Of a stretch of 5,001 bases of DNA, positions 1-5,001 are shown piece after piece. Every line of letters begins with the position of its first letter. Position 1 is the first letter of the stretch. Below the pieces are notes generated by a model. The model was given only the letters and a program-made list of their open reading frames with translations, did not search any database and was not told the DNA's origin. The stretch spans positions 1-5,001 of the forward strand of contig JACPHL010000163.1 of assembly GCA_016188625.1 (NCBI GenBank), read 5' to 3'. The DNA is from Candidatus Rokuibacteriota bacterium. Its GTDB lineage: Bacteria > Methylomirabilota > Methylomirabilia > Rokubacteriales > JACPHL01. A program made the position numbers and the translations under genes.

Positions 1-1167
1 CGGGAAGACCCCTGGGCCGGGGCCTTCCTCGAGCGGCTCCTCGCCGAGGAGGAGTTGGACCTCGACCCCCTCTCCGAGCTCCTCGTCTTCGGCGAGGGGT
101 CCTCGCTCGAGGTCGCGGTCCGTCGGGGCGGCCGGGGCACGGGGCTCGAGCGGCTCGTCTCCGCCCTCCAGGTCGGGTACTTCTCGCGGCGGATCTGGGA
201 GCAGTTCCCCTGGAGTGTGATCGAGGCCGATCTGGAGCGGCTCCTCGGGGCACTCGAGGCCCGGGGGGTCGAGGCCGGCGTCCTGGCCCGGCTCCGGGCG
301 TACCTGGAGCTGCGCCTCGAGGCGTTCCGCCGGCTCGTCCGCCAGCACGTCGAGCGCGAGCTGGCGCGGCGCGGCCACCGCGCCGAGGAGCGGCTCCGCG
401 AGGAGCTCCTGGCCGAGCGCCCGCTCTTCACCCTGTCGGCGGAGGAGGTGGCCCGGATGAAGGCGGTGGTGGCCCGGCTGGTGCGGAAGATCAAGGACGC
501 CCTGGCCCGGCGCCAGCGCCGGGAGCGCCGGGGGCGGCTCGACCCGAAGCGGACCGCCCGCCGGAGCCTCCAGTACGACGGGGTCCCGGTGGAGCTCTCT
601 TACCGCCGCCGGCACCGTGAGCGGCCCCGGCTCGTCACCCTCTGCGACGTCTCGGACTCGGTCCGGAACGCCTCGCGCTTCATGCTCCAGCTCGTCTGGA
701 GCCTCCAGGACTGCTTCGCCAAGGTGCGGAGCTTCGTCTTCGTCGGGGAGATCGACGAGGTGACCGAAACCTTCCGCGCCCTCCCCGTGGAGCGGGCGAT
801 CGAGTACGCCCTGGGCATGGCCCGGGTGGACTACGGGAGCCGCTCCGACTTCGGCTACGCCTTCAGCCGCTTCTACCGGGAGCAGCTCGAAGGGCTGGAC
901 GGGAGGACGACGCTCCTGATCCTGGGGGACGCCAGAAACAACTACAACGACCCCCAGGCCTGGGCCCTCAAGCTCCTCCGCGAGCGGGTGAAGGGGATCA
1001 TCTGGCTCAACCCCGAGGGGCGATGGGGGTGGGGGGTCGGTGACTCCGTCCTCCCCCTCTACGCCCCCCACTGCGACCTGGTGCGGGAGTGCCGAACCAT
1101 GGCCCAGCTCGGCGAGGTCGTCGATGGCCTGGTCCAGGGGTGGTGGCGCCGCGCCCCGCGGGTGTGA
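1..1167 (+). CDS. CoxE-like von Willebrand factor A domain protein (5' end outside window)
   Basis: The frame is open from base 1, so the start lies upstream; the TTG at 55 is only an internal codon. 388 codons are visible. The first half is charged and largely helical (Leu/Glu/Arg-rich). The second half is a VWA domain of the CoxE type: a beta-strand LVTLCDVSDS carries the MIDAS-like D-x-S-x-S (visible residues about 216-220), followed by a helix with SRFMLQLVWSLQ, the strand FVFVGEIDEVTE, a S-R-S-D-F-G segment in the place of the metal-binding Thr loop, and the strand TLLILGDARNNYND with its conserved Asp. CoxE-family proteins usually pair with a MoxR-type AAA+ ATPase and help assemble or activate metalloenzymes such as CO dehydrogenase; that partner would be upstream and is not visible. 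The actual client is unknown. The next gene starts 65 bases downstream on the same strand, so co-transcription is possible but not shown. The VWA assignment is confident; the role is family inference. Confidence 0.85.
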   Translation, partial: REDPWAGAFLERLLAEEELDLDPLSELLVFGEGSSLEVAVRRGGRGTGLERLVSALQVGYFSRRIWEQFPWSVIEADLERLLGALEARGVEAGVLARLRAYLELRLEAFRRLVRQHVERELARRGHRAEERLREELLAERPLFTLSAEEVARMKAVVARLVRKIKDALARRQRRERRGRLDPKRTARRSLQYDGVPVELSYRRRHRERPRLVTLCDVSDSVRNASRFMLQLVWSLQDCFAKVRSFVFVGEIDEVTETFRALPVERAIEYALGMARVDYGSRSDFGYAFSRFYREQLEGLDGRTTLLILGDARNNYNDPQAWALKLLRERVKGIIWLNPEGRWGWGVGDSVLPLYAPHCDLVRECRTMAQLGEVVDGLVQGWWRRAPRV

Positions 1168-1219
1168 GCCACGCCCTTGTCGGGAGGGGGCGCTTCGGGT
1201 AGGCTGGGAGAAACCCGCT

Positions 1220-1225
1220 GGAGGT
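1220..1225 (+). promoter_or_regulatory. Ribosome binding site for the 348-residue gene
   Basis: GGAGGT lies 7 bases before the ATG at 1233 and supports that start. The rest of the 65-base gap after the CoxE-like gene (1168-1219) shows no clear terminator or promoter. Confidence 0.7.
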
Positions 1226-1232
1226 CGCTCGC

Positions 1233-2279
1233 ATGCTGCACGAGGCGGATCCCGCGGAGGCGATCGAGCAGCTCTACGCGCAGGGGGTGACCGACGGCCT
1301 CCCCGTCGTCCCGCCGACCCGGGCGCGGGTCCGGGTCTTCGTGGAGGCCTCGGGGCGCCCCGCCGACGAGCTGATCGCCCGCCTCCCGCCCAACTTCGGC
1401 CGCGCTACCATCGAGAAGATCGCCATCAACGCCGTCCTGGCCGGCTGCCGTCCCGAGTACATGCCGGTGGTCATCGCGGGGGTGGAGGCGATCTGCGAGG
1501 AGGCCTTCGACCTCCACGGCGTGGCCGCGACCACCCACTTCGCCTCCCCGCTCGCCATCATCAACGGCCCGATCAGAAAGGAGCTGGAGATCAACTCGGG
1601 GGCCAACGTCTTCGGCCAGGGGTGGCGGGCCAACGCGACGATCGGCCGGGCCCTCCGGCTGATCATGGTCAACCTCGGCGGGGCGAGGCCCGGCGTGATC
1701 AGCATGTCCACCTTGGGCCACCCTGGCCGCTACACCTACTGCATCGGCGAGAACGAGGAGGAGAGCCCCTGGGAGCCGCTCCACGTCGAGCGCGGCTTCG
1801 CGCCGGGGGAGAGCACCATCGCGGTCTTCGCTGGCGAGGCCCCCCACGGGGTCTACGACCACCGGAGCCGGGGCGCGCCGCAGATCCTCGCCTCGATCGC
1901 CGGGAGCCTGGCCGTGATCTCCAACTACCGGAGCACGGGCTGGGGTGATACCCTGATCGTGCTGTCCCCCGAGCACGCCCGGACGATCGCGGGGGACGGC
2001 TGGGACAAGCCCAGGATCCGGCAGTGGCTCTGGGAGCGGCTCCAGAAGCCGGTGCGGGAGCTGGTCCCGGACGCCGAGTGCGGCGAGGGGCTCCCGGAGA
2101 AGGTCCTGGCGCGCTACGCCGATCCCGCCCGTGAGGAGACCCTGATCCCGAAGTTCCGCGCCCCCGAGAACCTGATCGTCGTCGTCGCCGGCGGCACGGC
2201 CGGGCGCTTCTCGGCCGTCATCCCGGGCTGGACCTTCCCGGGCGGGAGCCAGCTCGTCATCCGAAAGATCCAGCGTTGA
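1233..2279 (+). CDS. Conserved-looking 348-residue protein, likely partner of the UGSC selenoprotein
   Basis: I do not recognise a named family. The ATG at 1233 has a good Shine-Dalgarno sequence 7 bases upstream. No signal peptide or membrane segment is evident, so it is probably cytoplasmic. Notable segments are an N-terminal helix followed by GVTDGLPVVPPT (residues 18-29), TIEKIAINAVLAGCRPEYMPVV (59-80), FASPLAIINGPI (103-114), a Gly/Asn-rich stretch GANVFGQGWRANATIGRA (123-140), VNLGGARPG (146-154) and a C-terminal VVAGGTAGRFSAVIPGW (317-333). It has four Cys residues (C72, C88, C170, C283), of which C72 in AGCRPEY sits in the most motif-like context. The stop at 2277-2279 is 11 bases from the next ATG and overlaps that gene's Shine-Dalgarno, so the two are probably translationally coupled. 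By context it may be the larger subunit or substrate-binding partner of the selenoprotein. The gene is certain; the function is unknown. Confidence 0.85.
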   Translation: MLHEADPAEAIEQLYAQGVTDGLPVVPPTRARVRVFVEASGRPADELIARLPPNFGRATIEKIAINAVLAGCRPEYMPVVIAGVEAICEEAFDLHGVAATTHFASPLAIINGPIRKELEINSGANVFGQGWRANATIGRALRLIMVNLGGARPGVISMSTLGHPGRYTYCIGENEEESPWEPLHVERGFAPGESTIAVFAGEAPHGVYDHRSRGAPQILASIAGSLAVISNYRSTGWGDTLIVLSPEHARTIAGDGWDKPRIRQWLWERLQKPVRELVPDAECGEGLPEKVLARYADPAREETLIPKFRAPENLIVVVAGGTAGRFSAVIPGWTFPGGSQLVIRKIQR

Positions 2280-2286
2280 AGGAGGG
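2279..2286 (+). promoter_or_regulatory. Ribosome binding site fixing the selenoprotein start at 2291
   Basis: AAGGAGGG begins on the last base of the preceding stop codon and lies 4 bases before the ATG at 2291. It rules in that ATG over the in-frame TTG at 2276, which has no upstream Shine-Dalgarno and would contain this site within its own coding region. Confidence 0.8.
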
Positions 2287-2290
2287 AGCT

Positions 2291-2818
2291 ATGGTCGTGG
2301 AGTACCTGGACCCGACCGATGCGGTGATAGTGACCCGCACGATGGCCGTGCGGCCGGCCAGCCTCGAGGGGAAGGTGGTGGCGCTGCTGGACATCTCCAA
2401 GCCCCAGGGGAACCACTTCCTCGACCGGGTGGAGGAGCTGCTCCGGGAGCGCGCCCGCCCGAAGGCGATCCTCCGGCGGACGAAGCCGACCTTCGCCAAG
2501 CCCGCCCCGGAGGACCTCCGGGCCGAGCTGCTCGCCGAGGCGGACCTCGTCATCGAGGCGCTCGCCGACTGAGGGTCGTGCACCACGTGCAGTGTGCACG
2601 ACGGCGTCTTCTTCGAGGATCAGGGCAGGCCGACGGCCACCATCGCCACCACCGAGTTCGTCAAGGCCGCCCGCGCCCAGGCCGAGGCCCTGGGGCTCCC
2701 CGCCTTCCGCGTGGTGGCGCTCCCGCACCCCATCCAGCCGTTGACCGAGGCCGAGGTGCGGGCCCTGGCCGACAAGGCCTGGGACGAGATCGTCGAGCGC
2801 CTGACCCGCCCGGCCTGA
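2291..2818 (+). CDS. UGSC-family selenoprotein, with in-frame TGA (Sec) at 2570-2572
   Basis: Read through the TGA at 2570-2572, this is one 175-residue protein with selenocysteine at residue 94. The Sec site reads A-D-U-G-S-C-T-T-C-S-V-H-D, giving U94, C97 and C100 in a U-x-x-C-x-x-C arrangement. Before it come LDPT (6-9), LEGKVVALLDISKPQGNHFLDRVEELL (25-51) and LLAEADLVIEALAD (80-93). After it come GVFFEDQGRPTATIATTEF (105-123), LGLPAFRVVALPHPIQPLT (134-152) and a final helix. Both halves have almost exclusively G/C third positions, and a 9-bp hairpin lies just after the TGA, so this is recoding and not a nonsense mutation. UGSC is a selenoprotein family known to me from metagenomic selenoproteome surveys; its function is unassigned. 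The U-x-x-C-x-x-C pattern recalls the selenoprotein subunit GrdB of glycine reductase, which hints at thiol/selenol redox chemistry; that is inference. It directly follows the 348-residue gene. An alternative, two separate genes, is unlikely because the second half lacks a ribosome binding site. Confidence 0.92.
2570..2572 (+). other. Selenocysteine codon (in-frame TGA)
   Basis: This TGA is preceded by GCC GAC and followed by GGG TCG TGC, encoding U-G-S-C. The frame continues for 82 sense codons to the true stop at 2816-2818. It is the only in-frame stop in the gene, and it falls exactly on the residue that is Sec (or Cys in homologues) in the family as I recall it. Confidence 0.9.
2575..2602 (+). 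promoter_or_regulatory. Bacterial SECIS element (hairpin for SelB-dependent UGA recoding)
   Basis: GTCGTGCAC (2575-2583) pairs perfectly with GTGCACGAC (2594-2602), a 9-bp stem starting 2 nt after the TGA, with a 10-nt loop. The loop can tighten further: with C2584 bulged, A2585-T2593 and C2586-G2592 pair and leave a 5-base apical loop GTGCA (2587-2591). This gives an apical loop 15-19 nt after the TGA whose first base is G, close to the usual bacterial SECIS geometry (loop roughly 16-37 nt downstream, G at the loop start, a bulge below it). The element is also coding, specifying residues from the UGSC motif to H-D-G, which limits how freely its sequence can drift. The stem is visible; SelB binding is inferred. 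Confidence 0.82.
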
Positions 2819-2847
2819 GCGATCACCGCGACGGTCTCTGACGGTTT

Positions 2848-2873
2848 GCGCCCCGGGCCCGGTCCCGGGGCGC
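2848..2873 (+). terminator. GC-rich hairpin, possible terminator of the selenoprotein unit
   Basis: GCGCCCCGGG (2848-2857) and CCCGGGGCGC (2864-2873) form a perfect 10-bp stem with a 6-base loop, 29 bases after the selenoprotein stop. There is no T-run after it, so it is not a canonical intrinsic terminator; such U-less hairpins are common after genes in high-GC genomes. It could instead stabilise the 3' end of the mRNA. The rest of the gap up to 2935 shows no other clear signal. Confidence 0.45.
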
Positions 2874-2935
2874 CGCGTCTCATCCGGTCTATTGTGGTGA
2901 CGGGCCGCCCGCGCGGGCCCGGAAAGGAGCCGCCC

Positions 2936-3265
2936 GTGGACGTCGTCGCGCGATCGATGGGGCTGTTCGTCCTCGCCGGGCTCTGCGAGATCGGCGGGGG
3001 GTATCTCGTCTGGCAGTGGTGGCGGGAGGGGGCGGGGTGGTGGCTGGGGCTCGCGGGGGCGGCCATCCTCTTCCTCTACGGGATCGTGCCGACCTACCAG
3101 CCGGCCCACTTCGGCCGGGTCTACGCGGCCTACGGCGGGATCTTCGTGATCCTCTCGCTCCTCTGGGGGTGGGGCGTGGACCGGATCGCGCCGGATCGCT
3201 ACGATCTCCTCGGCGGGGCGCTCTGCCTCGCCGGCGTCGCCGTCATCATGTACACCCCCCGCTGA
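2936..3265 (+). CDS. YnfA/UPF0060 family small inner-membrane protein
   Basis: The GTG at 2936 is chosen because AAAGGAG (2923-2929) lies 6 bases upstream and the resulting 109 residues match the family's usual length (E. coli YnfA has 108). The frame is open further upstream, but that part has no ribosome binding site and runs across the GC hairpin. Four hydrophobic segments are seen, at about residues 6-26, 33-52, 60-80 and 88-107. Family hallmarks are [17 protein letters not shown] in the first helix and [24 protein letters not shown] in the third. YnfA proteins are related to the small multidrug resistance transporters and are thought to act as dimers exporting cationic toxic compounds, although physiological substrates are poorly known. 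It has its own ribosome binding site, and no functional link to the selenoprotein pair upstream is apparent. Confidence 0.93.
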   Translation: MDVVARSMGLFVLAGLCEIGGGYLVWQWWREGAGWWLGLAGAAILFLYGIVPTYQPAHFGRVYAAYGGIFVILSLLWGWGVDRIAPDRYDLLGGALCLAGVAVIMYTPR

Positions 3266-3291
3266 GCCCCGGAGCGGCGCCGGCCGGAGCT

Positions 3292-3465
3292 ATGGCACGG
3301 TCACGAAGGGCTCGGACCTCGCTGGACCGAACCTTCGACGCGGCGGTCTCGAGGCTCTCCCTCTGCACGTTCCCTGATCCGGTCGCGGCCTTCCTGGAGA
3401 TGGCCCGCGTGTGTCGCCCGGAGAGCCGGCCGCTGCCGTCGCGGCGAAGACTCCGGCAAACCTGA
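3292..3465 (+). pseudogene. Remnant of a class I SAM-dependent methyltransferase
   Basis: The frame from ATG 3292 to TGA 3463-3465 has 57 codons. Its middle reads RTFDAAVSRLSLCTFPDPVAAFLEMARVCRP. This matches the stretch after the SAM-binding core in UbiE/methyltransf_11-type enzymes, where the family reads like F-D-x-V-x-S-R-x-x-L-H-H-F-P-D-P-x-x-x-x-x-E-M-x-R-V-x-R-P-G-G. The conserved GG after RP is lost (the sequence becomes ESRPLPS), the N-terminal SAM-binding half is absent, and the frame soon stops. I could not pick up the rest of the enzyme in another frame downstream. The ATG has only a weak, too-close GGAG before it, so expression is doubtful. It lies antisense to the C-terminal tail of the IclR gene. 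The match comes from recall of the family pattern, not a search. Confidence 0.6.
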
Positions 3466-4380
3466 TGATGACCATGCGGTTCGTGCGCCTCCTCCTTTGG
3501 GCCGGCGACGACCCCTACCGGGTCCTCGGGCGTTCTGCTCTGGTGGCGGGCTGACCGGGCTGGGCGGACCATTCCGCCGCCGTCCCGTTTCCTCGTCCGG
3601 CCGCCAGCCGAGCTGCTTCGAGAGAGCACGCGCCAGCCCCAAGAGCGGCGCGCGCAGTGCGCGCAGTCTCTTATGTGTCAAGCGGTTCTTCGGTCCGACC
3701 ACGCACATGGAGGCGACGACCTGGCCGGCGGGCCCGAACACGGGCGCCGCCATGCACCGGATGCCCTCCAGGTGCTCCTCGTCGTCGATGGCGTACCCGG
3801 CGGCGCGGATGCGGGTGAGGTGCGTCTCGAACTCCGACCGCGTGGTGATCGTTCTCGGCGTGTACCGCGTGAACCGCGTGTGGGCGAGCAGGCTGGCCAG
3901 CTCATCCGGCTGCAGCCACGGGAGGATGGCCTTACCGACGGCGGTGCAGTGAATCGGCCGCGGGGCGCCGATGTCGTGGACCACCCGGACCGGACCGTCG
4001 TGCTCCCGCTTGGCGACGATCGTCACCGCGCCGTCGCGGTAGACCGCAAGGCTCGCGACCTCGCCGCTCTGGCGGACCAGCTCGGCCAGGTATGGTTGCG
4101 TGATCCCGGCCAGCTGCTCCGGCGACCAGGTTCGCCCGGTGAGCAGGAACGGCCGAAGGCCGAGCTCGTAGCCGCGCGACTCGGGATTCTGGCGCAGGTA
4201 GTCGAGGCTCACCAGCGTCTGCAGGAGATGGTGCGCGGTGCTGCGGTGCAGCCCGGTCCGCCGCGCGGCCTCGGCCAGGCTGATCGGGCCGCCGCTGGAC
4301 GCGACGGCCTCGACGAGGCGTAGCCCGCGCTCTAGCGACCGGTGCGTCGCGCCCCTTGCGTCCTCCCCCGGAGTTTTCAT
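3301..4380 (-). CDS. IclR-family transcriptional regulator with unusual C-terminal extension
   Basis: The ATG at 4380 gives 359 residues; an in-frame TTG at 4443 would add 21 residues that do not look like IclR sequence. Residues about 14-65 are the winged helix-turn-helix (SLERGLRLVEAVASSGGPISLAEAARRTG, then LHRSTAHHLLQTLVSLDYL). Residues about 85-255 are the IclR effector domain, with the characteristic HCTAVGKAILP (144-154) and GYAIDDEEHLEGIRCMAAPVFG (195-216). The family normally ends near residue 260, here at QLGWRPDEE. Residues 261-359 form an Arg/Pro/Gly/Ser-rich tail that resembles no domain and covers DNA bearing a methyltransferase remnant on the other strand, so a lost stop is likely. 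There is no clear Shine-Dalgarno, so initiation may be leaderless or weak. It lies 120 bases downstream of the SDR gene on the same strand and may control it and itself; the ligand cannot be deduced. Confidence 0.92.
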   Translation of the reverse strand: MKTPGEDARGATHRSLERGLRLVEAVASSGGPISLAEAARRTGLHRSTAHHLLQTLVSLDYLRQNPESRGYELGLRPFLLTGRTWSPEQLAGITQPYLAELVRQSGEVASLAVYRDGAVTIVAKREHDGPVRVVHDIGAPRPIHCTAVGKAILPWLQPDELASLLAHTRFTRYTPRTITTRSEFETHLTRIRAAGYAIDDEEHLEGIRCMAAPVFGPAGQVVASMCVVGPKNRLTHKRLRALRAPLLGLARALSKQLGWRPDEETGRRRNGPPSPVSPPPEQNARGPGRGRRRPKGGGARTAWSSSGLPESSPRRQRPALRATHAGHLQEGRDRIRERAEGEPRDRRVEGSVQRGPSPS

Positions 4381-4500
4381 CGTATGAATAGCTATGCCAT
4401 TGAATTCAGTAAACAAAATATCCAGGTGGGGCGGGCGTGTCAAGCGCCTCGGTAGGAACTCCAGATGCGCGGTCCGGCCTCATTCCCCCCAAGCGATCCC
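4381..4500 (-). promoter_or_regulatory. AT-rich IclR promoter/operator region
   Basis: The part nearest the IclR start (4381-4424) is strikingly AT-rich compared with its surroundings. It holds an imperfect 12-base palindrome ATTGAATTCAGT (4399-4410, 10 of 12 positions symmetrical, core TGAATTCA) and an 8-base palindrome ATAGCTAT (4388-4395). IclR proteins bind short palindromes and often repress their own gene, so these are candidate operators. On the minus strand weak promoter matches can be found (for example TTTACT, 17 bases, TATTCA), which would place the start of transcription close to the ATG; I do not consider them firm. The SDR-proximal part (4425-4500) shows no clear terminator hairpin. 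Confidence 0.45.
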
Positions 4501-5001
4501 TCACCCCTGGATTGAATATCCTCCGTCCACGGGGATGGCCACGCCCGTGATGAAATCCGAGGCCGGGCTCGCCAGGAAGACGGCGACGCCCGCGAGGTCG
4601 TCGAGGACTCCCCACCGCCCCACTGGCGTGCGAGCAACTACCCGCTCGTGCAGCCCCGGGGCGTGCTTCCGGGCCTCCACCGTGAGGGCGGTGTCGATCC
4701 AACCGGGGAGCACCGCGTTCACCTGAATGTTGTCCCTGGCCCACGCCGATGCGAGCCCTCGGGTCAGCTGGACGATGCCGCCCTTGCTCGCCCCGTAGGG
4801 CACCGCGAAGGAGGCGCCGAAAAGGGAGAGCATTGAGCCCACGTTGATGATCTTCCCCCCGCCGGCCTTGCGCATGAAGGGGTAGACAGCTTTGGAGCAG
4901 AGGAAGGTGCCCGTGAGGTTAGTATCCAGGATGCTCCGCCACTCGGCGAGGCTGTAGGCCTCCGGCGCCTTGCGGATGTTGATGCCGGCGTTGTTGACGA
5001 G
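4501..5001 (-). CDS. Short-chain dehydrogenase/reductase, KduD/gluconate 5-dehydrogenase-like (N-terminus outside window)
   Basis: The minus-strand frame is open from the window edge to the TGA at 4501-4503, giving 166 residues; the first ~85, with the NAD(P)-binding T-G-x-x-x-G-I-G loop, are missing. The ATG at 4875 is internal. Classical SDR hallmarks run in order: LVNNAG at the visible start, DTNLTGTF, KIINVGSMLS with the catalytic Ser, PYGASK giving the Tyr-x-x-x-Lys pair 13 residues after that Ser, NIQVNAVLPGW, TPVGRWGVLDDLAGVAVFLASPASDFITG and the C-terminal PVDGGYS. The GGKIINVGSMLS and VGRWG segments recall 2-deoxy-D-gluconate 3-dehydrogenase (KduD) and gluconate 5-dehydrogenases, but SDR substrate prediction from such motifs is unreliable. 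The enzyme is cytoplasmic and should reduce or oxidise a carbonyl/hydroxyl group with NAD(P). The IclR regulator lies directly downstream on the same strand. Confidence 0.93.
   Translation of the reverse strand, partial: LVNNAGINIRKAPEAYSLAEWRSILDTNLTGTFLCSKAVYPFMRKAGGGKIINVGSMLSLFGASFAVPYGASKGGIVQLTRGLASAWARDNIQVNAVLPGWIDTALTVEARKHAPGLHERVVARTPVGRWGVLDDLAGVAVFLASPASDFITGVAIPVDGGYSIQG

Noticed and set aside
1059-1976. Long minus-strand open frame of 305 codons
   Set aside because: It is antisense to the CoxE-like and 348-residue genes, with His/Asp/Arg/Gly-rich sequence typical of a GC-rich shadow frame and no recognisable domain.
2594-2818. The part after the TGA as a separate 74-residue gene starting at GTG 2594
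   Set aside because: There is no ribosome binding site, the proposed start lies inside the SECIS stem, and the conserved GSCTTC residues before it would be left out. Selenocysteine readthrough explains the frame better.
2114-3109. Minus-strand open frame of 331 codons across the selenoprotein and YnfA genes
   Set aside because: It overlaps three well-supported + strand genes and its translation is low-complexity Gly/Arg/Pro-rich sequence.
3290-3498. Minus-strand 61-codon frame from ATG 3475 with a hydrophobic start (MVIIRFAGVFAATAAAG) and a Shine-Dalgarno-like AAAGGAGGAGG at 3488-3498
   Set aside because: The spacing to the ATG is about 12 bases, the rest is Arg/Pro-rich with no cleavage-site or domain logic, and it overlaps the IclR tail and the methyltransferase remnant. 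It is not strong enough to call.
3650-3667. Tandem 9-base repeat GCGCGCAGT x2
   Set aside because: It is in frame within the IclR gene, encoding Leu-Arg-Ala twice in a helix; a minor coding duplication with no sign of wider repeat structure.
3673-4323. Plus-strand open frame of 216 codons
   Set aside because: It is the antisense shadow of the IclR gene, whose domain motifs are unambiguous on the minus strand.
1-5001. CRISPR arrays, tRNA/rRNA genes, insertion sequences
   Set aside because: I saw no spaced repeats, no tRNA cloverleaf sequence, no rRNA motifs and no transposase or terminal inverted repeats in the window. The tRNA-Sec gene needed by the selenoprotein is not here.

Overview
This is a high-GC bacterial window (roughly 70% G+C by eye, third codon positions almost all G or C). 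It looks like a soil or subsurface lineage. The gene mix would suit uncultured high-GC groups such as Rokubacteria/Methylomirabilota or some deltaproteobacteria, but nothing here fixes the taxon.

Left part, all on +: the 3' portion of a CoxE-like von Willebrand A protein (1-1167) is followed by a tight two-gene unit. The first gene (1233-2279) is a 348-residue conserved-looking protein I cannot name. The second (2291-2818) is the main result: a 175-residue selenoprotein of the UGSC type. A naive ORF caller would end it at the in-frame TGA at 2570-2572, but the same frame stays open to 2818 with the same codon use. The codons around the TGA read D-U-G-S-C-T-T-C, and a perfect 9-bp hairpin starts 2 nt after the TGA, where a bacterial SECIS element should lie. 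The host should therefore encode SelA/SelB/SelC/SelD elsewhere. The close spacing of the two genes suggests the 348-residue protein and the selenoprotein work together, probably in a thiol/selenol redox or substrate-reducing role. A strong GC hairpin (2848-2873) may end this unit.

Middle: a YnfA/UPF0060 small membrane protein (2936-3265, +) is followed by a short + strand remnant of a SAM-dependent methyltransferase (3292-3465).

Right part, on -: an IclR-family regulator (3301-4380) lies downstream of the C-terminal two thirds of a short-chain dehydrogenase/reductase resembling KduD or gluconate 5-dehydrogenase (4501-5001, running off the window). The IclR frame has no stop at the family's usual end. 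It runs on for about 99 Arg/Pro/Gly-rich residues, antisense to the methyltransferase remnant. An AT-rich 120-base gap with palindromes (4381-4500) separates the two - strand genes and is the likely IclR promoter/operator. The pair resembles a sugar-acid or related catabolic locus with its own regulator, but the substrate is unknown.
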